A DNA stretch of 64,000 bases. Origin: CALNBC01 sp050945915 (GTDB lineage Bacteria > Bacillota > Clostridia > Christensenellales > CALWSW01). This document shows positions 8,961 through 17,187 of the stretch, piece by piece. The notes beneath the pieces were generated by a model. That model worked only from the letters and a program-made list of their open reading frames with translations, searched no databases and was not told where the DNA came from. The translations under genes were made by a program, and so were the position numbers. The DNA lies in the NCBI GenBank assembly GCA_050945915.1, contig JBMNTV010000001.1:1-64000 (forward strand). Direction: 5' to 3'. Positions within the stretch are counted from its first letter, which is position 1, and every line of letters starts with the position of its first letter.

Positions 8961-9968
8961 ATGAAGAAAGCAACTGCGATCCTGCTTGCGCTTTTGCTCG
9001 TTATTGCGTTCACCGGTTGCGGCTCGTCCTCCAACCAAGGGGAGGGCGAAGTCGCGGAAAAGACCCACCTCGTCTTTGCCGATGTCGGCTGGGATTCGAT
9101 TCTCTTCCACAACGCAGTGGCGGGGACGGTGGCGGAAATCGTCTTTGGCTACACCTGGGAGGAGGTCTCCGGCTCCACCCCCATCACCTCGGAGGCCCTG
9201 AAGAAAAACGAGATCGACGTTCACATGGAAATGTGGTCGGACAACCTGGCGACCTATGCTTCGGATATTGAGAGCGGGGCGTATCAGGAACTGAGCGTCA
9301 ACTTCGACGACAACTACCAGGGCTTTTATGTCCCGCGGTATGTGATCGAAGGCGATCCCGAGCGGGGTATCGAAGCCAGCGCGCCGGATCTCAAAACCGT
9401 TGAAGACCTGGCAAAATACGCCCACCTCTTCCCGGACTTGGAATCCCCCGGAAAGGGGCGGATTTACGGCGGTATTCCCGGATGGGACATCACCGAGATC
9501 ATGGGCAAAAAGGTGGAATACTACGGCCTTGATGAATACTACAACTACGTCCTTCCGGGCAGCGACGCAGCCTTGAACGCCGCGATTGTATCCGCCTGGG
9601 ACAAGGGCATCCCCATCGTGACGTATTACTGGGAGCCCACCTGGCTGATGGGCATGTATGACTTCGTCCTGCTGGAGGATGCGCCCTACGAGGGGGAAGA
9701 GGCTTATAAGGAAGGCAGGACGGAATGCCCGCCCATCAGGGTGACGGTCTGCGTCAGCAACGAATTCTATCAGTCCAATCCGGAATTCTGCGAATTCCTG
9801 AAAAAATACCGCACCTCCTCCGCCCTGACCAGTGAAGCGCTGGCTCATATCCAGCAAACAGGGGACGATTACAAGGCAACCGCAAAATGGTTCCTGCAGA
9901 ACCACCCCGAGCTGATCGAGGAGTGGCTGACCCCTGAACAGGCCGAAGTCCTGAAGGCCGGATTGTGA
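8961..9968 (+). CDS. opuAC: glycine betaine/quaternary-amine ABC transporter, substrate-binding lipoprotein (OpuAC type)
   Basis: This 335-residue lipoprotein has a lipobox ending at Cys20 (AFTGC), followed by an OpuAC-family periplasmic-binding fold. Tryptophans in VGWDS, EMWSDN, IPGWDI and YYWEPTW are the kind that build the aromatic cage for betaine or carnitine. The ATG at 8961 is chosen because AAGGAG precedes it and the signal peptide starts there. It is the first gene of a binding protein-permease-ATPase operon. Exact substrate specificity is not resolved. Confidence 0.93.
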   Translation: MKKATAILLALLLVIAFTGCGSSSNQGEGEVAEKTHLVFADVGWDSILFHNAVAGTVAEIVFGYTWEEVSGSTPITSEALKKNEIDVHMEMWSDNLATYASDIESGAYQELSVNFDDNYQGFYVPRYVIEGDPERGIEASAPDLKTVEDLAKYAHLFPDLESPGKGRIYGGIPGWDITEIMGKKVEYYGLDEYYNYVLPGSDAALNAAIVSAWDKGIPIVTYYWEPTWLMGMYDFVLLEDAPYEGEEAYKEGRTECPPIRVTVCVSNEFYQSNPEFCEFLKKYRTSSALTSEALAHIQQTGDDYKATAKWFLQNHPELIEEWLTPEQAEVLKAGL

Positions 9969-9984
9969 GAGGTGTAATAGATTA

Positions 9985-10047
9985 ATGAATACTTCCTTGA
10001 ATAGCGATAACCTCCACTTTTTCGGAACCGAGGTGAACGACCGATGA
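9985..10047 (+). CDS. possible 20-residue coupling/leader ORF before opuAB
   Basis: A 20-codon frame starts at an ATG with a GAGAGGTG site 5-10 bp upstream. It ends with a TGA that overlaps the opuAB ATG (ATGA). Such an arrangement would couple translation of the permease to the short ORF. The peptide (MNTSLNSDNLHFF...) resembles nothing known, and it may be only a translational coupling device or chance. Confidence 0.35.
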   Translation: MNTSLNSDNLHFFGTEVNDR

Positions 10048-11000
10048 ACTGGCTTTTCGAATTCCCCTTTGTGGCAAAGCCGGACGTCAACGCCATCGAC
10101 AAGGCCACGCGTTCCTTCGCTGCAGACGCCTCCTGGTTCTTTGAAGATATCATCGGAGCTGGCCTGACCAGCTTCGTCAATGGCATCAACAGTTTGCTCA
10201 ACTACATTCCCTGGATTGTGCTCATCGCCCTTGTGTTTGCCCTGGGGGGGAAAGCACGGGGCAAGTTTACCAGCGGCATTCTTTACGCCGCAATGCTCTT
10301 CTTTATCGGCGTTGTCGGGCTGTGGGAGCTGATGCTCATGACGCTTTCCATCGTCATCGCCAGCGTGATCATCGCCCTGGTGCTCGGCTTCCCCCTCGGG
10401 ATACTCATTTCCGGTTCCGAACGGGCGAACAACATCGTGCGCCCCATTATGGACACGATGCAGACCATGCCCGTATTCGTCTATCTGATCCCGGCGTTGC
10501 TGTTTTTCGGCATGGGTTCCGCTTCCGCGGTCATCGCCACGGTGATTTACGCCATCGTCCCGGTCATCCGGCTCACCAGTCTGGGAATCCGCCAGGTGGA
10601 TACCGAGGTGGTCGAAGCCGCAAAGGCCTTTGGCTCCACCAGAATGCAGGCCCTGATCAAGGTCCAAATCCCCCAGGCGATGCCCACCATCATGACCGGC
10701 GTGAACCAGACCCTGATGATGGCTATGGCGATGGTGGTCACCTGCTCCATGATCGGCGCCAGGGGCTTGGGCAACGAGGTGCTGATCGCCGTGAACAGGA
10801 CCGAGATCGGACGGGGACTGATTTCGGGGATTTCCGTCGTCATCCTTGCCGTGTTGCTGGACAGGTTGACCCAGGGCTGGCACGGAAACAATAAGAAGAC
10901 CGAGCCAAAGGAACGGCGCTTCCTCTCATTCCCGAAACTCACCTTGAAAAAAGCCCAAAAAAGCGCCGCTGCACAGAAGGGGGACGAGCAGAATGCCTGA
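10044..11000 (+). CDS. opuAB: glycine betaine ABC transporter permease (OpuAB/ProW type)
   Basis: This 318-residue permease has a soluble N-terminal extension of about 45 residues, then about seven hydrophobic segments and the BPD_transp_1 domain. The EAA-type loop that contacts the ATPase is visible as EVVEAAKAFGSTRMQALIK. The ATG overlaps a short upstream ORF, and the 3' end overlaps opuAA by 8 bp, so the three transporter genes are tightly coupled. It moves betaine-like osmoprotectants across the cytoplasmic membrane. Confidence 0.93.
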   Translation: MNWLFEFPFVAKPDVNAIDKATRSFAADASWFFEDIIGAGLTSFVNGINSLLNYIPWIVLIALVFALGGKARGKFTSGILYAAMLFFIGVVGLWELMLMTLSIVIASVIIALVLGFPLGILISGSERANNIVRPIMDTMQTMPVFVYLIPALLFFGMGSASAVIATVIYAIVPVIRLTSLGIRQVDTEVVEAAKAFGSTRMQALIKVQIPQAMPTIMTGVNQTLMMAMAMVVTCSMIGARGLGNEVLIAVNRTEIGRGLISGISVVILAVLLDRLTQGWHGNNKKTEPKERRFLSFPKLTLKKAQKSAAAQKGDEQNA

Positions 11001-12177
11001 AAAAAGCGATTATATTATCGAAGTGAAGGGCGTTTCCAAGCTCTACGGCCCGAACAAAGCAGAAGCCGCAAGAATGATGAAAGCCGGCGCAGAAAAGGAC
11101 GAGGTTTACAGAAAAACCGGCGCGACCGTCGCGCTTTGGGACGTCAACTTCAAAATCAAGCGCGGCGAAATCTTCGTGATCATCGGCCTTTCCGGCTCGG
11201 GGAAATCTACGATTGTCCGCTGCCTAAACCGACTCAACAAGCCCACCAGCGGCCAGATCTTCTTCGAAGGACAAGACCTGATGAAGTTTGGCACCAAAGA
11301 GCTTCTTGACTTCCGGCGGAAGAAGATTTCGATGGTTTTTCAATCCTTTGGGCTGATGAGCCACCGGAACGTCCTGGGGAACGTCGCCTACGGCCTTGAG
11401 GTCCGGGGGATTCCCAAAGAAGAGCGGGAAAGAAAGGCAAAAGAGGTCATCGCCATGGTCGGCCTCGAGGGATGGGAAAACCAGCCTTGCGAAAGCCTTT
11501 CTGGCGGAATGCGGCAGCGCGTGGGGATCGCCCGCGCCCTGGCAAGCGACCCCGAAGTGCTGCTGATGGACGAGCCTTTTTCCGCCTTGGACCCTCTGGT
11601 CAGAAGGGACATGCAGTTTGAGCTGCTGCAGATCCAGCGCAGGCTGGAGAAAACCGTGGTTTTCATCACCCACGACATCGACGAGGCCTTTAAGCTCGGG
11701 GATACCGTGGCAATCATGCGGGATGGCAAGGTGATCCAGATCGACACGCCCGAACAGATGAGCGCGAACCCCGCGGACGATTACGTGCAACGCTTCATCG
11801 AGAGCGCGGACAAATCCAAGGTGCTTTCCGCAAGAAACGTGATGATCACCCCGGCCAGCATCATCCGCGTTACGGACAGCCCCGCTTTCGCCCTGGGGGA
11901 AATGCGGAAAAACGGCCTTTCCACCGTCTATGTGGTGGACGACAAGCTGCGCCTTTGCGGGATACTGCCCATCAACGAGGCTCTGCGCGCCCACAACGAA
12001 AAGATCGCCGTGGCGGAAGTCATGCAGAAGGACATCCCCGTCTGCCAGCCCGATTCCCTCGTGGCGGAGATCATGCCCACTGCGGCAGAAGCCAGCTATC
12101 CCATCGCTGTGGTGGACGACGGGAATCGCCTGATGGGAATCGTCACCAAGGCGAACGTGCTCGCGGCCCTGATTTGA
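10993..12177 (+). CDS. opuAA: glycine betaine ABC transporter ATPase with tandem CBS domains (OpuAA/ProV type)
   Basis: This 394-residue protein has an ATPase domain with Walker A GLSGSGKST, signature LSGGMRQR and Walker B VLLMDEPFSALD. It is followed by two CBS domains (about residues 280-394, each ending in VVDD-type segments). In OpuA, tandem CBS domains sense ionic strength and gate transport during osmotic stress. It is the last gene of the operon and is followed by a hairpin terminator. Confidence 0.94.
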   Translation: MPEKSDYIIEVKGVSKLYGPNKAEAARMMKAGAEKDEVYRKTGATVALWDVNFKIKRGEIFVIIGLSGSGKSTIVRCLNRLNKPTSGQIFFEGQDLMKFGTKELLDFRRKKISMVFQSFGLMSHRNVLGNVAYGLEVRGIPKEERERKAKEVIAMVGLEGWENQPCESLSGGMRQRVGIARALASDPEVLLMDEPFSALDPLVRRDMQFELLQIQRRLEKTVVFITHDIDEAFKLGDTVAIMRDGKVIQIDTPEQMSANPADDYVQRFIESADKSKVLSARNVMITPASIIRVTDSPAFALGEMRKNGLSTVYVVDDKLRLCGILPINEALRAHNEKIAVAEVMQKDIPVCQPDSLVAEIMPTAAEASYPIAVVDDGNRLMGIVTKANVLAALI

Positions 12178-12220
12178 CCTTCTTGTCCATCAGCCCGGCA
12201 GCTGCCGGCATCAACAAAAA

Positions 12221-12250
12221 AGCCAGCTATGAAGCTGGCTCTTTTGTTTT
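12221..12250. terminator. bidirectional terminator between opuAA and the ferredoxin gene
   Basis: A perfect 8-bp stem AGCCAGCT/AGCTGGCT with loop ATGA is flanked by A6 on the left and a T-rich tract on the right. It can therefore serve both convergent genes. Confidence 0.85.
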
Positions 12251-12268
12251 ACGGAACGCGCGCTGCGT

Positions 12269-12457
12269 TCAGTCTGTGCTGATGACGCTCACCGGGCAGG
12301 CGTCCGCCGCCTCGACAGCGCATTCTTCTTCGCTTGCATCCTCCGGCTGGTGATAGACCTCAGCCTTGCCATCGTCGTCCATCCGGAAAATATCCGGGCA
12401 GGTTGCGGCGCAAAGCCCGCACCCGATGCATCCGTCTCTGTCTATTTCTACCTTCAT
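12269..12457 (-). CDS. small monocluster [4Fe-4S] ferredoxin
   Basis: The product has 62 residues. Cys10, Cys13, Cys16 and the distal Cys54 (ACPV) bind a single [4Fe-4S] cluster. Cys20 and Cys46 are placed where Desulfovibrio-type ferredoxins form a disulfide or hold a second site. The middle of the chain is acidic, as usual for ferredoxins. An AAGGAAGG site lies upstream of the ATG. It faces the same way as the Fe-S protein at 12750 and may be a stand-alone electron carrier for nearby redox enzymes. Confidence 0.9.
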   Translation of the reverse strand: MKVEIDRDGCIGCGLCAATCPDIFRMDDDGKAEVYHQPEDASEEECAVEAADACPVSVISTD

Positions 12458-12542
12458 CTTTCTGGCCTTCCTTTTCTTATTTATTGTTTATAACAACCGT
12501 CAACTATATGTTCGACGGCTAACAGCCATAGGCAAGTATCTT

Positions 12543-12635
12543 TTACGCAAGTACCGGGGATTCTCCCGCTTCGGGGATGTTCTTTCCGTTTTCCGCATCA
12601 TCCCGGAGCATCGTCGCCGCTTCCTCATGCTTCAA
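12543..12635 (-). CDS. possible 30-residue small protein
   Basis: A TTG-initiated frame preceded by GGGGAGGG codes for 30 residues, beginning with the equivalent of MKHEEAATML. The composition is acidic and codon-like. It lies between the ferredoxin and the Fe-S regulator-linked protein in the same direction. No homologue is recognised, and it may be chance. Confidence 0.3.
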   Translation of the reverse strand: MKHEEAATMLRDDAENGKNIPEAGESPVLA

Positions 12636-12749
12636 GATGGAACCCTCCCCGGAAGTGAGCCGGGCGCCATCTGCCGCGCAGAATCGCAAAGCGTCCGATC
12701 TATTTTAGGGTCGATGGGTTTGGGTGCTTTTCCGCCTTTACCATTACCC

Positions 12750-13454
12750 CTAATCTTCGATTGCTATTCCATCCCTGGTAATGACCACGACCTGCCAGGG
12801 AATGGTCTTTCCGCTGGCAGCAAGCGCTTGCCTGACTGCCCTCTCGATTCCGGAGCAGCAGGGAACCTCCATGCGCACCACCTTGACACTCTTAATATTG
12901 TTGTTTTTGATCAGTTCCGAAAGCTTTTCCGAATAATCCGTTTCGTCCAGCTTGGGGCAACCGATCAACGTGATCCGGTTCCGCATGAATTTTTTGTGGA
13001 AGGCGGCATAGGCATACGCCGTGCAATCGGCAGCGATCAAAAGGTTCGCCCCGTCCAAATACGGGGCGTTGACAGGCACAAGCTTGATCTGCACAGGCCA
13101 CTGCCCCAGCTCGCTCTGGGCATAGTCCGCATCCTCGCGAAGGGATTCGCCCTTTTTCTGGATGCTTGCGGCCCGGTTCATGGCCGCACAGGCGGAAGAC
13201 GGGCAGCCCGCTGCCTTCTTTGCAGCGTTTTTCAGCACGGCTTCCTTGTCAAAGGGCGCGGCCTCCCTTTCCACAAAGCTGATCGCTCCGGTGGGGCAAA
13301 CGGGAAGGCAGTCCCCCAGCCCGTCGCAATAATCGTCCCGCAGCAGTTTCGCCTTTCCACCGACGATGCCGATAGCCCCTTCGTGGCAGGCTGTGACACA
13401 AAGACCGCATCCATTACATTTTTCTTCGTTTATATCAATAATCCTTCGAATCAT
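12750..13454 (-). CDS. 4Fe-4S dicluster protein linked to a Crp/Fnr regulator
   Basis: This 234-residue protein has two N-terminal ferredoxin-type motifs (CNGCGLCVTAC and CDGLGDCLPVCP). A variable linker with CPSSAC follows, then a C-terminal domain with cysteines in AADCTAYAY, IGCPKLD and VPCCSGIE. The family is common in anaerobic Clostridia beside Crp/Fnr regulators, and its biochemical role is not established. Here it is transcribed divergently from exactly such a regulator, which suggests control by it and a part in redox or nitrosative-stress response (inference). Confidence 0.8.
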   Translation of the reverse strand: MIRRIIDINEEKCNGCGLCVTACHEGAIGIVGGKAKLLRDDYCDGLGDCLPVCPTGAISFVEREAAPFDKEAVLKNAAKKAAGCPSSACAAMNRAASIQKKGESLREDADYAQSELGQWPVQIKLVPVNAPYLDGANLLIAADCTAYAYAAFHKKFMRNRITLIGCPKLDETDYSEKLSELIKNNNIKSVKVVRMEVPCCSGIERAVRQALAASGKTIPWQVVVITRDGIAIED

Positions 13455-13543
13455 TTCAGATTTTTCCCTTTCTTGTTTTCCTGATTGAACTATACCATAC
13501 TTGACCTGAACAATCCATTGTATTTACAACAAAGGAGCTGCCA

Positions 13544-14212
13544 ATGGAAGGATTTTTGCCCGTTCTTTGCAACTCTTTGCTTTTTCGCGGCATGGACCCC
13601 AAGGATCTGCCCTTTATGCTGGACTGCTTGAACGCCCGCAGAACCCGGCACGCAAGGCAGGGCCTCATCCTTTGCGAAGGCGAGAGGGTTTCGGAGCTGG
13701 GGGTCGTGCTTTCGGGGCAGGCCCAGATCACAAAGGACGATTATATGGGCAATCGCACCATCATTGCGGATCTCCTTCCGGGGGACATGTTTGCCGAAGC
13801 CTACGCCTTCCGCAGGGAGTTGCCGATCCCCATCAATGTCGTCAGCCTCACCGAAAGCGAGATCCTCTGGTTGGACTGCGGCCGGATCACAGGGATCTGC
13901 CCGCAGGTCTGCGATTTTCACACGAGGCTGGTCGAAAACCTGCTTTTCATCATGGCATCCAAAAACATCCTGCTCAACCGAAAAATCGATCATCTGTCCA
14001 AGCGGACGACCCGGGAAAAACTGCTTTCCTACCTTTCGGATCAGGCGTTTTTGCAAGGGTCCAAGGAGTTCGACATTCCCTTTAACCGTCAAGAGCTGGC
14101 CGACTACCTTTGCGTGGACAGGAGCGCGATGTCCAGCGAACTGAGCAGAATGCAGGCTGAAGGACTCATCCGATACCAGCGCAACCACTTCTCTTTTCCC
14201 AGCGACCGGTGA
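13544..14212 (+). CDS. Crp/Fnr-family transcriptional regulator
   Basis: This 222-residue protein has an N-terminal cyclic-nucleotide-binding-type beta barrel (about 15-135) and a C-terminal Crp-type winged helix with recognition segment RQELADYLCVDRSAMSSELSRM. There is no N-terminal cysteine cluster, so an Fnr-type oxygen-sensing Fe-S centre is unlikely. Cysteines at GICPQVCDF could matter for redox sensing. AAGGAG precedes the ATG. It is divergent from the 4Fe-4S protein, with a short shared promoter region holding an imperfect TTG-N7-CAA dyad at 13501-13513. Confidence 0.9.
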   Translation: MEGFLPVLCNSLLFRGMDPKDLPFMLDCLNARRTRHARQGLILCEGERVSELGVVLSGQAQITKDDYMGNRTIIADLLPGDMFAEAYAFRRELPIPINVVSLTESEILWLDCGRITGICPQVCDFHTRLVENLLFIMASKNILLNRKIDHLSKRTTREKLLSYLSDQAFLQGSKEFDIPFNRQELADYLCVDRSAMSSELSRMQAEGLIRYQRNHFSFPSDR

Positions 14213-14220
14213 ATCAATCC

Positions 14221-14271
14221 TGCCACAAAAGCCATGGCAAGGCAGCCGCCTTGACCATGGCTTTTGTGGCA
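14221..14271. repeat. very long intergenic hairpin (23-bp stem)
   Basis: The arms 14221-14243 and 14248-14271 are complementary over 23 bp, with a single bulged A and a four-base loop (AGCC). It lies 8 bp after the Crp/Fnr stop. It lacks a U-tract on either side, so it is not a standard terminator. It may be an RNA-stability element or a factor-assisted terminator. Confidence 0.8.
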
Positions 14272-14392
14272 ATTCCCGCGCCGGAACTTTAGCCGTTTCC
14301 GCGTCTCCTGTCCGCTGCCGGGAAGGTCGTACATAAGTCTTGGAAAAGCAGTATAAACTACCAACTAAACCGGCGAAGAGGGAAGTCAACGG

Positions 14393-16003
14393 ATGCTATT
14401 TGATTTTTTCGCAAGAAAACTGCGCTATATCAACGATTCCAAGCGCCATCAAAGCAATAGCGGCGACGAGGAGCAGCGGCAGCCCGAGATCGTGGAATCG
14501 CTTTCCAAAAACCTGGAGGAGCTCAAGCAACTTCTGGGAACTGGCAGCGATCTGAAGATCCATTTTTTCCGTTTTGGCGAGGACAGCCGCTATTCCGGCG
14601 TTCTCGTCTATTTCGACGGGCTGGTGGACGGCACTGTCATCTCGGACACCATCCTTCGGCCCATCGTCAACTGGAGGCAGTCGTGCGAGCGGGCGCTTCT
14701 TAGGAGGGAGCTCGTCGAGATCCTTTGCCAAGAGGTTATGTGTTCTGCGGACACCGAGTCCGTCCAAACCATCAACGAACTTGCAGGCGGATGCCTTTCC
14801 GGCGACGTAGCCCTGCTGATCAACGGCTGCCCGACGGGTCTGATCATCAGCGCCAAGGGATGGGATCAGCGCAGCGTTGCGGAACCTCCTTCGGAATCGG
14901 TGGTTCGCGGCCCCAGGGAAGGCTTCACCGAAAATTTGCGCACAAACACCGCCCTGATCCGCCGCAGAATCAAGACCGGCAAGCTCCGCGCCGACATGCT
15001 CACCGTCGGGAAGAAGACCAAAACCGGCGTATGCCTCATGTATCTTGAAGGCGTGGCCAATACCAAAGTCGTCGACGAAGTGAAGTTCAGGATCAAACAG
15101 CTGGACATCGACTCCATCCTCGATTCCGGAAACATCGAGGAGTACATCGAAGACGCGCCCTTTTCCCCCTTCCCGACGGTGGGATACAGCGAAAAGCCGG
15201 ACGTGATCGCGTCGCGGGTGCTGGAAGGCCGCGTCGCCATCATCGTGGACGGGACTCCGTTTGTGCTTACCGCGCCGATGCTGTTTATCGAGAGCTTTCA
15301 GACCGCAGAAGATTATTACACGCGCACGATCTATGCGAACATCATCCGCATGCTGCGGTATCTGGCTTTTCTCCTTTCCGTTTTTGGCCCCGGCATTTAC
15401 GTCGCACTGACCAGTTACCATCAGGAGCTGATTCCCACAACGCTGCTGTTTACCATCGCCAACGCCCGGGAGGGCACCCCCTTCCCGGTGTTCATAGAAG
15501 CGCTGGTCATGGTTTTTGCGTATGAACTCCTGCGCGAAGGCGGAATCCGCCTGCCGCACCCGGTGGGTCAGGCCATCAGCATCGTCGGTGCGCTCATCAT
15601 GGGTGACGCGGCGGTTTCCGCCGGCGTCGTCAGCGCGCCCATCGTCATCGCCATCGCCATCACCGCGGTGGCGGGCTTTCTCGTTCCCATGCAGAACGAA
15701 TCTAGTTCCATCCTGCGCTTCATCATGTTGTTTCTTTCGGCAGGGACGGGTTTTTACGGCTTGTCTTTGGGGTTTTTGGCGATGCTGATTCACCTTTCCA
15801 CCCTGACTTCCTTTGGCGTGCCGTATTTTGACGGCTTCGCGATCACGAGAAACCTTCAGGATTCCATCGTCCGCATGCCCCTTTGGAGCATGGTCATGCG
15901 GCCGAAATACATTGCCAAAGGCGATCTCACCCGCCGCAGATTCTTCATCCCCCCGTTAAGGCCCTACTCCATGGAAGACGACGATCTTGAGGAGGGAACA
16001 TGA
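14393..16003 (+). CDS. gerAA: spore germinant receptor subunit A (GerAA family)
   Basis: This 536-residue protein has a hydrophilic N-terminal domain of about 300 residues, five to six membrane helices around 320-480, and a cytoplasmic tail. This is the GerA/GerK A-subunit layout. The motif PHPVGQAISIVGALIMGDAAV is the family hallmark. The protein sits in the inner spore membrane and takes part in nutrient germinant sensing. The stop overlaps the ATG of the C-subunit gene by 4 bp. Expression is expected in the forespore, but no convincing sigma-G promoter could be fixed by eye. Confidence 0.93.
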   Translation: MLFDFFARKLRYINDSKRHQSNSGDEEQRQPEIVESLSKNLEELKQLLGTGSDLKIHFFRFGEDSRYSGVLVYFDGLVDGTVISDTILRPIVNWRQSCERALLRRELVEILCQEVMCSADTESVQTINELAGGCLSGDVALLINGCPTGLIISAKGWDQRSVAEPPSESVVRGPREGFTENLRTNTALIRRRIKTGKLRADMLTVGKKTKTGVCLMYLEGVANTKVVDEVKFRIKQLDIDSILDSGNIEEYIEDAPFSPFPTVGYSEKPDVIASRVLEGRVAIIVDGTPFVLTAPMLFIESFQTAEDYYTRTIYANIIRMLRYLAFLLSVFGPGIYVALTSYHQELIPTTLLFTIANAREGTPFPVFIEALVMVFAYELLREGGIRLPHPVGQAISIVGALIMGDAAVSAGVVSAPIVIAIAITAVAGFLVPMQNESSSILRFIMLFLSAGTGFYGLSLGFLAMLIHLSTLTSFGVPYFDGFAITRNLQDSIVRMPLWSMVMRPKYIAKGDLTRRRFFIPPLRPYSMEDDDLEEGT

Positions 16004-17187
16004 GCAAAAAGGCGTTGACGCGAAGGATCCTTGTTTCGTTCTGGCTGATTCTGCTGGCCTTGCTGCTTGTTGGCTGCTGGGGAGGAGATGAGATCGATGC
16101 CCTCTTCATCGTCACCGGCGTGGGTTTGGATACGTCGGATGACCCGGAAAAGATGAACATCGTCTTCCAGGTCGCAAAAACCCAGGCCGCCTCCAGCGGC
16201 GATTCCGGCTCCAGTTCCGCGGACAGCACCACCGTTTTGCTGAAGACGCAAAGGGGAACGGTTGCAGAAGCCATCGCGGATTTTAACCGCGATGGCAGCC
16301 GAAAGATCTTTATGCAGCACAACCAGGTCATCTTGATCGGCTCTGCCCTTGCAGAAGAAGGCATCGCCGATAAAATCGACCTTTTTGTCCGGGATCTGGA
16401 GGGGCGCATGGAAGTCCCGATTCTCATCGTGGACGGAGATGCCGAAGAACTCCTTTCCGTCGAGATGGACCAGAACAAGATTTCCGGGCTCTTTCTGGCG
16501 GATGTGTTGGAAAGGCAGGCATCCACTTCCATCGAATACCGGATCCGCCTTCTGGATTTTGCCTCCAGGCTGCTGGACGAAAGTTCTTCCCCCATCGCTT
16601 CGATGGCAGAAATCGTCGAGGAGGAGGGCCAGGATATCATTAAAATCACCGGTATGGCGGTGTTTCAGGACGGCAAAATGATCGGCCGCCTGACCAACGA
16701 GGAAACCCTGGGCTACATCTGGGCCATGGGCGAAGTCAAAAACAGCGGCGTCGTCGCAAAGGACGACGCAGGCAAGGCAGCCTTCATCATCGACGAGCTG
16801 GACACAAAAAAGACGCTGAAGCTGCGGGAAGATGGCGGGGTGGCGGTGAAATTGTCCGTCAGCGCCACCCTTACCATCAATGAACTGTACGGATACAGCG
16901 AAATGAACCCCGTGGAGCTGATCGATCATCTGATCGAGCTTTCCCAGCATGCGATCCGGCAGAGGATCGAGGATACCTTTATAATCGCCCAGCACATGCG
17001 GGCGGACATCTATCGATTCGGGGTGATGACGCACCGCCGCTTCCCCAAGGAATGGCGAAAGATGCGCGAGCATTGGGACGATGTGTTTGCGGGCATTCAG
17101 TTGGATGTGGAAGTAAAGGCGACCATTCCCAGCACCGGCAAGGTGATCGAATCCCTGAAGATGAAGGAGCGCAACCATGACAATTGA
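16000..17187 (+). CDS. gerAC: spore germinant receptor lipoprotein subunit C (GerAC family)
   Basis: This 395-residue lipoprotein has a lipobox ending at Cys26 (LLVGC), directly followed by the GerAC-typical WGGDEIDALFIVTGVG segment. The remainder is the Ger(x)C fold. It anchors to the outer face of the inner spore membrane as part of the A-B-C receptor. It overlaps gerAA by 4 bp and gerAB by 11 bp, so the operon is tightly coupled. The gene order is A-C-B, as in several clostridial ger operons. Confidence 0.93.
   Translation: MSKKALTRRILVSFWLILLALLLVGCWGGDEIDALFIVTGVGLDTSDDPEKMNIVFQVAKTQAASSGDSGSSSADSTTVLLKTQRGTVAEAIADFNRDGSRKIFMQHNQVILIGSALAEEGIADKIDLFVRDLEGRMEVPILIVDGDAEELLSVEMDQNKISGLFLADVLERQASTSIEYRIRLLDFASRLLDESSSPIASMAEIVEEEGQDIIKITGMAVFQDGKMIGRLTNEETLGYIWAMGEVKNSGVVAKDDAGKAAFIIDELDTKKTLKLREDGGVAVKLSVSATLTINELYGYSEMNPVELIDHLIELSQHAIRQRIEDTFIIAQHMRADIYRFGVMTHRRFPKEWRKMREHWDDVFAGIQLDVEVKATIPSTGKVIESLKMKERNHDN

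Noticed and set aside
8838..10883. A 681-codon open frame on the minus strand opposite opuAC and opuAB
   Set aside because: It is a mirror frame of recognised transporter genes with low-complexity composition, no ribosome site and no domain.
12366..13484. A 372-codon plus-strand frame opposite the ferredoxin and 4Fe-4S protein
   Set aside because: It is antisense to two genes with clear Fe-S cysteine motifs.
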